Shown: one piece after another, positions 29,250 to 40,965 of the stretch | Position numbering within the stretch: the first letter of the stretch is position 1 | Layout of the letters: each line of letters begins with the position of its first letter | NCBI GenBank assembly: GCA_025345505.1 | Contig: JANVCC010000062.1 | Span: 13,483,192-13,547,191 of the forward strand | DNA from: Todiramphus chloris collaris | Lineage: Eukaryota; Chordata; Aves; Coraciiformes; Alcedinidae | Length of the DNA: 64,000 bases | Reading direction: 5' to 3' | Made by a program: the position numbers and the translations under genes | Notes under the pieces: model-generated | Databases searched by the model: none | The model's input: only the letters and a program-made list of their open reading frames with translations | Told to the model about the DNA's origin: nothing

Positions 29250-31220
29250 TTGACTCATGAGATTTTGTTGTATTCTATCTCCCCTCGTCCAGCTGAAGAG
29301 AGGAGTGATACAACAGCTTTGGGCGGAACCTGAAGTCCAGCCAGGGCCAACCCACAACTAGACTGTTACAGAGAAAGAATCCCGCCTTTTCCCCAGACTT
29401 GTTCCAGCTCCCTCCTCTTGTGCCTACACTGTCCCTTGTAAAAAAAAAAATAAATAACTTGCTGTTGTTTTCAACAAATTTGCTTGATCTGAACCAGGGA
29501 ACTGTTGCAACTGACTGGCTGCAAGTCCTTTGATGTCAGTAAAAGGTGGAAAGAGAAGTCCATGACATGGGTTAGGAAGTGAAGGGACATAACCCTGTTT
29601 TATAGAAGTAAATGAGGGACTGCAGCTAGAAAAAGTGAGGAATCTGACAGCAGTATTTTGTTTCAAAAGCATAAAAAATTTATTTTCTGTAGCGCTGAAT
29701 GAGTAATCAGTAGCATAAACTAGAGGTATGGTTTAAATCAGCCATCATGAAAACGAATCAAATCAATGAACAGGAACCTTTCATTTAAATGATTGCTTTT
29801 AATCTTAACTTACAGTTGTACTTTTTCTTAGAGGCTGATTTTTCACTGATTGATAACCATCAAAATGTGTTGATTATAGTCTTTATGCATAATTCAGAAT
29901 TTCTTTTTGCTAACAAAAAGACTATGCTATACCTACATACATCTGAGACATTTCAGATCTAACATAACTTTTTTTTTTTTTAGTTTTTATGTACGTTTTA
30001 CTATTTTAGAAGATGAAGGCTGTTTCATTGCTTTTTTTTGCTAGATAATTATTATGCTTTTCCCTGTGATTCAGATCAAACTAGTGAATAAATACAGGAA
30101 TTAAAAGAAAATTACAAAAAAAAAACCCTCTTTATAGTTGCTTTTCACTAAATAAGATAACTATAAATGTATTTGAACCTTCTTAAGAAGACTATCAAGT
30201 ATGTTTTGCCTTGAAAAAGGTTTCATTTTTAAAAATGGAAGTATACTTGTAGGAAGGGAATTTGTTTTGACCACTTGGTCTTTAAAGTGTATAGAACTAA
30301 CAGATATCATCCTGTCCTTTTCATCTGTTTTTTTATTTATGGATGGAAATAATGAAGTCTAGTAAGAACTTTTGGTTGGGGTTTTTGTTGGTTTTTTTTT
30401 TTTTGCCATTCCAGCTAAAGCCTTCTGGTGCCGATGCTGCTCTCTCAGCAACAGAAGTAGTGAAAATCTGTAGCAGTTGAGCTGGAGTGGTTTTCCTGAT
30501 GATGGGCCTGGTGGACACATATTGTAGCTGGTCTTATTCGCCTGTAGATGGCATTAGCTCCTTGAACATTTTAAGTTTCAATTGTGCTAAGGCGTTCAAG
30601 TGTGAGATGAGGGAATGCGGCAATAACTTGTGAAATGATGTTTTGTTAGGGGAACGCAGTTAATAATATTAAAAGACAGTTTTGCACGAAAATGTGAAGG
30701 ATGTAGTCCACCTCCGGAGCACAGGGCTGAAATATGTCCAATTCTGAGTTTGGTCTGTCCCCAGGCATTGCACTACAACAACTCTGAGGTGTAAATAAAG
30801 CAGCAGGGGGTTGTCGGGTTGTTTTCCCATCTATTCTGCTTCTGCCAGCTGTAAGCAGGCACAGAAGTGCACTGTTTTGTTGGCTTGGTGCCTTAAGAGG
30901 CTCTTTGTATGCTGAAGTGCTACGTTAGTGGCTCCCTGTGCTGTGGCTAAGTCTAGTTCCACCGATGTGTGAAGTGACAGTGTTGCACTATGGAGTTGTG
31001 TGGAGGTTATGAAAAGAAGTATAACCAATAGCATGCTGCTTTGCTGAAAATACCATTGTGTTCCTAGGTTTTGTGAACCTCTGCAAGTAATGTTGTTTGA
31101 AACAACAGATTTTCCACAGCCTGTGTTCCATTTCAGTAGGATACAGGGCTTCTGCATGTTGTTAAGCACAAAATGTATGTGCTTTCTGTGTAAGAGGTAG
31201 TATTAATTCAGATGATGATG
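29250..31220. other. Unique spacer between the inverted LTR copies
   Basis: About 2 kb of mostly AT-rich sequence. I looked for retroviral internal sequence and saw none, supporting two separate solo LTRs rather than one rearranged provirus. No gene recognised. Confidence 0.7.
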
Positions 31221-32030
31221 TGTCATGGTTTAGGGTCAGGGCAGCCCCTTAAAACTATAACAGACGCTCTCTGTTAACCCCCCTCCCTCCCCAGAGGGGA
31301 AGAGAAAGGGAATAAGGGAGAGAGACTTGGCGATTAGAAAAGGAAACTACAACAGCTTTAATGAAAATGAAATTAATAATTATAAAAATGGAATATATAC
31401 AAATATATACAAAACCAGTATCGAACCCAACCCTCCTGATGGTAATTCCATCACCGTCACCACTGATGCTGTGGAGCAGGCACCGGGGAGTCCTAGACTG
31501 GGCCCCACAGCAGATGGGAGCTGTGTTGAGGAGCTGGATTCTGGTACCGGGTTCAGGAACACGCAGACCGGATCGAAGGCAGAACAGAGAGAGTCCTCCT
31601 TGGGTGCTCCGAGGAAGGAACCGAAAGAGGACCCAAGCCAAGCCAAGCAAAAGCTGGCAAAGCAGTCGAGGAGGGGAGAGAAGAGCCCAGAGACCCTTGG
31701 GGTCCCTCAGCTCTAGACCAAATCTGGCGTCTATGGGATGGAATCCCTCGCTGGTCAGTTTAGAGTCACCCGTCCTGTCCGCTCTTCCCTGCAGGTGCAG
31801 CCTTTCCCTTTCTGCACCCCCCAGTGTGGTACACAGGACCCAGCAATGGCCTTGGTCTGCACACCAATCCTTGGTAGTAACTCTAAACATGGGGGGTTAT
31901 CACTGCTAGAGGCAGACACTGCCTGTGAGAACAGGCTGCTAACTTCAGAAAGTGCAGTTAATTAAAAGAACCGAGCTGAAAAGTAAAATTACTGAACAGA
32001 ATTAGTTCTGTTTTCACTCAAACCAGGACA
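31221..32030 (-). mobile_element. Solo LTR, same family, copy 2 (minus orientation)
   Basis: An 810-base block whose reverse complement matches copy 1 nearly end to end, with only scattered substitutions by eye. The polyadenylation signal appears at 31,357-31,362 on the minus strand. TGATG precedes it (31,216-31,220) and follows it (32,031-32,035), a perfect 5-bp target duplication, although the local sequence is itself a GAT repeat, which extends the match to eight bases. Its own duplication shows an independent insertion. Open frames of up to 211 codons across it are not retroviral proteins. Confidence 0.88.
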
Positions 32031-32243
32031 TGATGATGACACCTAGGGGCATTTAAACTGTGTATGCCTCTACTGCAGAATGTTTTCAATGATACAGCAA
32101 ACTGACTGATGCCTTAACTCAAAAGCATTGAGTAAGGCTGCCATAGTCAACAATATGCAGTTCCCCCTTAACTGCAGACCTTTAAAGCCTTGTTTCATCT
32201 TAGTCTCAAAGCACAGAACTTCTTTGCTATGTGCTGCTAGATC

Positions 32244-32400
32244 CATTTTGTAGATGAGGAAACTGGAACATCACAATTTGACAATATGTATGTGATGATC
32301 CAGGAAGTGTCTGACATATATACCTGGAAATAGAACCTGGGTGGGTTCCTGATCTCTATTCTTGCACTTTAACTGCCAGATTAGTTTCCCATTTGCTGTA
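32244..32400 (-). mobile_element. Ancient MIR/CORE-SINE-like remnant
   Basis: The plus strand contains GTAGATGAGGAAACTGGAAC followed, at the right spacing, by a region resembling GAACCTGGGT, a gap, and the block ending near CTTTAACTGCCAGATTAG. This is the order of an antisense MIR-type element (TACAGATGAGGAAACTGAGG ... GAACCCAGGT ... CCACTA). Diverged, with no clear ends and no target duplication visible. An L2-derived origin is an alternative. Confidence 0.6.
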
Positions 32401-32964
32401 CATCTTTAGAGGGTAATAGTGTTGCTGTTTTCCACAAGATAGCCTGAGCTAGTGTCCACATTAGAACAACAGCTATGACAACTGTTTTCTCTTTGATAGA
32501 GTACCATAAAAATGCAGAATGCTTTAAAGTAAGCACATGTGTCGACAAAGAATGCAAAGTACTGCTGCTGATGCCTGTTGTCCTGACTTAAAAGTGTCTT
32601 CTTTTGTGTGCATGACATTTAGACTCCACAGGATGCTACTCCATGGATTTCCACGGGTTTTTAGTCTGTAGCTATATAAGCGAAGTCTGTATTTTGCATT
32701 CTAGTTTCAAAGTGAGCATTTAATAATCTAGACATCAGAGTGTATTTCATGCTGGCTTTTAGCTCAGTATAAAACATAAGAGTTGAGTAGAATTTCATTG
32801 CATCTGCATCTCAGTTTGACTTAGTAAGGTTGCTAAAGGAATGTCTGTGTCTCATGCCATATTTGTCTTGCTCTTTTTTGTAATTTATTTGCTTTGGAGA
32901 ACTGAACCCGATTTAAGCATCTGTTTCTCAGTGAGGTTTTTCTGGGGAAGAGGTGTTTTGACCC

Positions 32965-33115
32965 AGTATTACAGATGGTTTCACTGAGGAACGTAACAGT
33001 TAAGTGATTAGCCCAAGGTAATTCAGTGAATGTCTCAGCCTTCCTGAAAATGTTAAACTCTTCTGGCTCCTTGTCTTTTAAACTAGTCTAGCCGCTAAAT
33101 CATATTGGCTCCCAA
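32965..33115 (-). mobile_element. Ancient MIR/CORE-SINE-like remnant, second copy
   Basis: The plus strand reads ATTACAGATGGTTTCACTGAGG and then GTTAAGTGATTAGCCCAAGG, the hallmark order of antisense MIR (GAGGTTAAGTGACTTGCCCAAGG). It is followed by a weaker CTCCTTGTC and CTAGCCGCTAAATC tail. About 700 bases from the previous remnant and in the same orientation. Mammal-type MIRs are scarce in birds, so this is an old copy. Confidence 0.6.
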
Positions 33116-35424
33116 ATGAAATGAAACTTTGAGAACTGGAAGTCACTTTTCATACTGTCTAATTGCCCATCTTATGTGGGAAAATGTCTGTAAAAGTCTT
33201 GCCTGGGAATTCTACCAACATTTTCTTTTAATAATGTTAAACAAGGCTTTTTGCATCAAATAGTTTATTATCTGTTGATGTTAATTCACAGGTAGTTATA
33301 CATACGTAAAGCTGAGCACATGTTTTACTGAAACAAAGCAAGAGTGTGGAGCACCTATGAGGTGAGGTTGCATGTTGTCTGCCCAGCAGAAAATAGATGC
33401 TGTTTAAGAGAAGGAAGACGGTTTCTGCTATAGCCAGTATAAAAAGAAAGGAAAAAAAAAATATATCTGAAAACTATGCTTTCTTGTGTAGTGATTTTTA
33501 AAAGACAAGAGTTTCCAATTACTCAAGATTTTTCTTTCCAAATATTCTAAGGGCTTCTTCTCTGTACCCTTTTCCCTTTCCCATTCTTTTTGTTTCAGCC
33601 TGGATTGTATTATGATGACTATGGCAATTTGAGGCAGTAGGTGAGGAAATTTTTATGAGAATATGTTATTAGACCGATAAAGAGGTAAAAGTCGCTGTAC
33701 TTTAAGGCACAGGTGTGTCCTGAGGAAAGGTTTGTTTGTCCAGAACCGTAACTCTATTTGTTATTGTGTCACCTGGTTTAGCAATAAAAAAAAATCCCAA
33801 CCCTCTTGGCTTTTATTTTCCATTTGCCTGTCCAGTTTCCCTGACCATCCCTGTTTCAGTTGCAAAAACAATTTGTGAAAACAAAGGGAGCCAAAATATG
33901 GAGAAAGTTGAATAGAAAAAGAATGCTAAAAGGGTTTTTTTACTTATTCATACAGGGTGTGTTTGCTCTGGGGAGAGGGAGATGGCTTCTAATAGCAAAA
34001 CATTACTTAAAAACAAATCAGTAAATCCTACTGCGTAAATAAATTGTGCATATAAATTAGTGTAAGACAAAAATTTTCAACTGAAGAGCAGAATTTTCAA
34101 CTTGCATCTTTGTGACTTTTTAAAAATACAATTTTACTTTGCAAATCAACTTTATAAACAGCATATGAGAGTCTTTCAGTTCTGTGGCTTACAATGTACT
34201 ATTATCTAGTGACGTAAAAATATTTTACCCACATTAAATCCCAGTTTCGTGTTTCACTTAACATTTTTAAAATACAAATGATTTTATGTAAATACCTCCC
34301 TAAATAAAAATCCTTCCTGATTTGCTAATAAGTTGAAGCTAAAGTTATATACGCCTACCTGAAGAATAATCCGAACCAAATTCTAAAAGTTGAAAATACT
34401 TCCAATCTGGGAGAAATCAGTGTGTAAATCCTCAGAAGTGGATTGACATAGCTGTTGCATAATCAGCTATTCCAGGATAGCAGCTCTTGCTTGGATAGGG
34501 TCTTCCAAAACAAAAAATGCATTCACTCCAAAATAATAAATCTCTTTACAAAGTAGAATTAGCCTTCAGTGGTTGAATTCTTACATGCTGAAATAAAATA
34601 CTCACCTGAGAAGAGCTGGTTCAGCCAAATAACCACTTTGTAGTAACTATTTTGGTTAGTTCCTCTGGGATACCTAGGGTAAGATGTTGGCATCCTGAAG
34701 GTTTTCAAACAAGAAATGAAGTAAGTTTTGACTGAAACAAGTATCTAGCTCATTGTATCACTCCTAACTCATCAAGACATATATCATATGAAATTTTGGA
34801 AGATTTGAGAGACCTTTCTCTGAAACAAAATGTTCTGTTTTAGGTGGAAATGGATTAATTTCTTGTTAAATAACATTAACATTCAGTTCTTCTCAACATT
34901 GTCATACTTACTCTGGCAACAAACTCAGCCGATGTGTTGGGCTGACAGCATTTGCCTCTGAAGAACTCTGAGTTTAGGACACTGGAATTCTTAACATTTC
35001 CAAAGGGGTTTCCATTGGTTGTTATGGATTCAGAGGTCTTCCTGCTGTGGTAGCAGATCATCGTCTTCATCCAGTTACTAGTCCAATGATCAGGCAGCAG
35101 AGTGGTGACTGGGTGAGACAGCGTCTTCTCTTGCTAGATTAATCACGTAATTGTCTGGCAAATTACTCAACTTTCCTCCACTGGTACTGGAACTGAGACT
35201 GTCTCTATTCCTGCTGGAGTACTCTCCTATCTTTAGCTGTATTTTAAGCTTTTCCAGCTTGTGCAGGCTATCTCTGTCTATTATTTTTCTGACATCATAC
35301 ATTTTGCTGTCAGTAATCCAGCAACACACAAATAATTTGGTTTTTATGTCTGTAATTTATGCTCCAGAGTTGAGTAAATTGCAGCACTTCAAACCCAATC
35401 CAAATTCTAATTAAGTCACTGGAA

Positions 35425-35475
35425 ACATTCCAGTTGACTTCACTAGGCTTTACATCAGGCCCATAAGCAGTACTT
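35425..35475. repeat. Fragment resembling an ancient amniote interspersed repeat
   Basis: The stretch containing GTTGACTTCACTAGGC and then CATCAGGCCCATAAGC resembles the frequently seen amniote repeat end TTGACTTCAATGGGCTTTGGATCAGGCCC, possibly an old CR1/L3-type 3' end. Assignment is from memory of the pattern. Confidence 0.4.
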
Positions 35476-38400
35476 GCCTGCCACTGAGTCAGAACTTACA
35501 AAAGACAAAGCAAGCAGAACATTTTTTACCATTCTTAGCCGGACGTGGGAAGGAGAGATAAGAAACAAAAATCAGAATACAGCTTAAATGATAACTGTAT
35601 CAGCTGATAGTCCCTCAATAGCACTTCATTCGAAGACATAGTTCAACAATGAAAAAGCTACTTTAAGCATCACTGCATTAAAGGATTTGAGAAGAGGTTT
35701 CATTTATTTATTTCTGATTTTTTCTTGTATTTTAATTGGCTATTTAGTGGATTCGTGGTAACATGAATAAAGCTCTTGCATTTTCTAAATGTTATTTTTA
35801 GGTCTCATTTTTACATGTTGTAGGGAGCAGTGTTGCAGCTAACAAATGTGTGAATTGCTTGATGAAAAAGAAAACTTAAAGAAAAATAAACAGTATTTAC
35901 TTTCTCTTCTACAAAATCTAGGTAGCACTGTGACAAAAGGGGACTCTTTCTCCTCCTAGTAATGCTAAGAATTGCATAAACTGTTAAACTTTTCTTGAAG
36001 GAACTGAACTTGAAATGTTTAAAACAAAAACCCCTCCATACTATGACTTTTCCTCAGAGGTGCAGCAGGCTTTGTAAACAAGCTGTAGCACTTGTACTGT
36101 GGGTGCAGATGGCTAATTAGTGTTCATCACTATCTTTAATCCTGAGGGAAGGGAGAAAACCTTTTCAATCTCTCTATCAAAAATGGAGATAGTTAAGCTG
36201 CAAAGGAAGCCGTGAGAAACTGACTGCGTAGAAGCTGTATGGACAGTTAATTCAATTACAGCTTTAATGCAAATATGTTTTGTATACTGGTACGTTTGCA
36301 TATCCCCCAGCTAAGGCTTAAGTCAACATTTTTAGTACCTCCGTTTAAATTAATTTTGGAAATATATGTAACTCCACCATCTAGAAGACAACCGATTAAA
36401 GTACCATTTATTTACTAAGTGAAAAAGATGGACTGAGTTTTAACGTGACAGAGAAGAATCTGGTGGAATCTGCCACGATCAGAAGATGTGCATTCTCACA
36501 ATTCTAAACAGGTCATATAAGATCAGATTAATGGATTTAATTAGGTATCTCATTTCAGTTTTGTCTGTAATTTTATTAAGGATGTGGTCCCTAGATTTGC
36601 AGGTCTTGGTTGTATGGATGTTTCCTCTCAACAGCGTGTCCTCAAAAATGGAAGAAAAAGGGGAGGGGAGGAGGAGTGCTTTTAAAGTTGGATCAGCTCT
36701 CAGATCTGGTTTATTATTCAGCTCCACAGACAATCCCATTAGAGCAAACAGGGCGTCAGCACAGGCGTGGAAATGATCAGTGATGAGGAAAGGGGGCTGG
36801 AAGCACTTAGCTGGCTTTGTCAGTGTGAGAAGTGTCCTTGGAACCAGAGAGCCTCATTTCCTCAGGACTCATCTACACTACAAAGTTTTCTAAGAAAAGA
36901 TGTGTTGCATTCCCACACAAGTTTGTAAGCTGGCAAAATAGAACTCTGCCTTTGAAAGGAGCCGTCTTCCCATGCCGCGCCAGCCCTCAGCCACCAACCA
37001 CACTGCTAATGACATAACAGCACTGGCACCTAGAAGCTTCTGTCCCTACTCATAACAAACTTTTTTTAACCAGTAAAATCTCATATAGGGATAGACCTGT
37101 GCCCCGGCAAAGGCACCTGGGTGGGCAGCTCTGGTGACACTGCAAAGTCAGTAGATGCCAGCCAGTACAAGTGCAACAAGGTCTTCTGCTGCAGAAGAAT
37201 ACTTTTGCTTCCCTTACTTGGGAAGTGATGGAGCTTGTACTTGCATACCTCACGGAAGTCTTTGAGAGGTGCTAGTGAAGCATCCTGATACAGGGCTCTG
37301 TATGAAAACTTTGGTGCTATGGATAATACCTACTATGAAAACTACCCTCAATCAGTTTCTTGAAGACTGGTAATTTACAGGCTTTGTCTTGAAATCTGAT
37401 GATTAAAGTAGCACTATTACTATGAAGGAGGATTAGATTCAACATTTATAAACGATGTGGTTTTGTCCATGTCACAGAAAGTAGTTTTTGTTTTAAAATT
37501 GTTAGTGAGAGTTTTACGGTTGTAAGATCTTGTAAGGCTTGATATTTTTCTTATAGGTCCACTTGTAATCAGGACGTTCTTTTAAAATACCACTGCTTCA
37601 AAGAAAAAAATTTATTTCTAGGTCTTTTGAGGGGGTAGAAAAAATTGCAGGTATGAACCCCAAAAAATTTGAACAACAGAAAAGAAACATGAAAGTTAAC
37701 CAAAAAAATCATGGAATCACTGATGAAAGGGGGAAAGCAATAATGTGTTAGTAAATTAGATCTCAGTTGTTTAATTAGAGCAGGAGGGAAAGAGGGAAAA
37801 AGAATTTTATCAGGCTCAGTAATAGTAACATCATTTCATACTCCCTGTTGTAAGGAAATGAGGATTTTGATATTTCCAGACTTCCAACTTCTCCATTACA
37901 TTTTTGTTCTGTTTCTCTATGGAAGTGATCATTCAGACTACTGCTGACAGTCCACTTAATAATCTTTAAACCTGTTGGTCAGCCAAGCTTGATGGAGAAG
38001 TAGGGGTGGCAAAGGCATTAGGATACCCAAATACACTGCCTCCAGGGTGGGAGAAAGATGTTCCAAGCCATCATCATTTGCCTGCAAGAAGCTGTAGTCA
38101 GTTGCCTGATTGGTGTGGGTACCAGTGAGGCAATCTGCTCGCAGTAACTCTACACAAGCCACAGCACATGTTGCCACTTGCTAATGCAGAATAGACAGAA
38201 CACCCAGAAGAGGTCTGGGAAATAGGGAGAGGGGAAGGAAGGAGCTCCCAAAAAAAAAAGGAAGGGAGGGACAAATAATGTTAACTAAGGTAGGATGTCA
38301 GCTAGTAAACTAGACTGCACTGCTTACTGAATTGGCTTGGCCCCGGCAAACCATTTTCTGAGACCACCGGTCTGCAAGTGTACCCACATTCATGAAATGT

Positions 38401-40884
38401 AGACTCTCAGAGCATCACCGTGCTTCAGATCAGAAAAATCTTACTTTTAAAGACAACTCATTAATCATGGTGTTCACACATGGTTCTACAGAAATACCCA
38501 AATTTAAAAAAAACAAACAAGAGGAAACACTTTCTGTCCTATTCATATCATGGGAATTATAGGAATGAGAAGAAAAGGAAACTTTTTATCTATAAGCAGG
38601 TTTCTATTTAATTGTATTCAAGAGACTGGTCTATTAATGCTGTAGCAATTACACTGCATGGAGACTGATGCTGCCCTGCGTGGTAACCACTGAGGCAGGA
38701 AAAACATATCGTACAAAAGTAGAAACACAAGTAGGAAAGCAGCTTGGTGCACACAACAGCAGGAAATCCCTGAGAATGCAACAAGTGCATGAGGTACAGA
38801 CCGTAGCAATGAAGCCAAAAGCAGGAGAAATATTTTTTTATTATTTCCTTACACAAAATACTTGGATCAGTTGCACTCTCCTGTGATTAAGCCAACATGC
38901 TTCCTTTCTATGAATACCAAGAGTGGCAAGTTGTTATTCAAAGAGGTATAGGCCAGAGAAAGCAGCAGGACTGAATGAAAGGTCTGTTCCTGTTCCCCAC
39001 CACAATATTCAATCAAAAACACTAAATGGAGTGAATGCGTTTATTTCATAAAACTTTATTAATTGTCTGAAGAAGGTCTGCAACACAAATAGGACTACTT
39101 TTTACATTTTGAAACAGGCATATTTTCCTAAATCAATTCGGTTCTAAAAATTCTATGTAAGATTTGCACATAAACATTCCAAATCCTCACAGCATCCTTA
39201 TTTAGTGGGAACTTGAAAAAACGAGGTCATGATATACAGATGCGTATGTCTGTATTAATATAGTCTAGGCTCAGGCTTTTTTAAACTGTTGGTGATAATT
39301 CTCATTTTGATAACAAAGACTGCGAAGACTGCGGAACAGCAGTCTGATTTGGAAAAATATTTATAAATTCAATATTGTGAACGCTATAGTCTCAAAATCA
39401 GGAAGAATGTTGGTTTATATTATTCCTTCCTTTATGCAATACTATCAGTAAACACACTGTTTATCATGATAAATTCCATCCTAATCATAATGAAGTGGTT
39501 TTCTCCTCATTCTTGAATATAAGGATATAAACCATTATTACCAAAAACACAGAAAAAGTCAAGAAATGTTTTTATATTTCTTCCTTGACTCTGTCCTCAT
39601 CAAAACATGGTGTTGCTGTAATCTGAACATAGAATTTCCTGTGTTTGTAACTCCTGACAATTCTCTTTTGAGTTTAGTATCAAGCCCTCTTTTACACTAA
39701 TCAGACCGATCGTTTGGTGTTTCCAACCAAAAGCCTTCATTCTGATCATATAGATTCAAGATACCTTTTCTTCAAAACCTTACCTAAAAATTGAACAGCT
39801 AGTGTCAATAGATTTGGGATGTAATAGTGTGGAATACCTGGTTTATATGAGGAAAACAGACAGAGGTATGGAACAAATAACACTGCAGCGTTAGCCCTTC
39901 ATTGTTATCAAATGAAACCTTAAAAGTACATATACTTTCAAATACCACTTTTATCTAGACTCTGCAAAATTTGAAAATAATGTAACTTAAAACTGAGAAA
40001 TGTTTTCCCTGTCAGCTGTAGTGAGAATAATGTACAGGAAAAGGTGATGTAATGATCATATCACTTACATTATTCTCTCCCTAATGAATAATCTTCCACA
40101 CTAAGGATGAGCTCACTTACTATTATTGGAGTCACATCTGTAGGCCACAGTACAGTGATGAATGTACTCGAGTTTTGATGCTGTACAATCTGCCTGTAGC
40201 TAACACTTTTCATTAGAATTGCAAAACCATTCTATGTACTACATATGGAGCAAATTTTCCTCATGAAGAATCCAACAGGAAAAAAAAAAAAAGAAACACA
40301 GCTTTTATTTGCAGCAGTTGTGCTTGGGATTCACAACCTTCCTAAGAAGAGCTATGTCTTTCTCTGAAAACCAGCCCCAGACTATTAGTAGTGTGGAACA
40401 TCTAAAACATGTGATGAATGTTTTCTGTTCTCATTTCAGCCAGAGCTCACATGATTTATACAGTAGTCTAAGTTTAATTTCAAACTAAGGATAGAAAATC
40501 CTCTCTTCCTATTTGTAGCTTCAATGCAGACAGTGTGCTCAATTGTGAGACTGTGTAACTTATGTAATGTGCTTTCTGTAAATGATGAATCATATTCTTA
40601 TTTAAACCTGGTAAAATGAGTAAGGCTGGGAGACAATTTGGAATTCAAGAAATAACATAATTAGAGCCACTGACTAACGTAATTCGGTATTATAAATGTC
40701 TTGAATACACAAGCTTTTATTAATATTAATGAAGCAAGAACGGACAGAGAAGAATATAGTGTGTGTAGAAAGTCTAAAAGAAAGAATCTCTCCCTTACAA
40801 TAGGCACATTCCCTAATGCCATTCCCTTTCCATGAATCTAATCCAATAACTGTATTGGGCTGTTGAGAATACTGTAAACATTTT

Positions 40885-40965
40885 AGGCTCTGATTCAGGA
40901 AGAGTTAAGCACATGCTTAAGATGTGTTTCTATGTGTTTTGCTGAGTGCAGTACTAGGAGCTGAA
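40885..40965. repeat. Fragment resembling an ancient amniote repeat with a TTAAGCACATGCTTAA core
   Basis: Contains TCTGATTCAGGAAGAGTTAAG and the palindrome TTAAGCACATGCTTAA, a pattern I associate with old interspersed repeats of reptiles and birds that begin CTGATTCAGCAAAGCACTTAAGC. Family not certain. Confidence 0.4.

Noticed and set aside
29250..31220. Possible internal part of a provirus between the two LTRs
   Set aside because: The LTRs are inverted, each has its own target duplication, and no gag, pol or env-like frame is present.
31255..31890. 211-codon minus-strand open frame
   Set aside because: It lies wholly inside solo LTR copy 2, with a similar shorter frame in copy 1. It matches no retroviral protein; it is incidental coding potential of LTR sequence.
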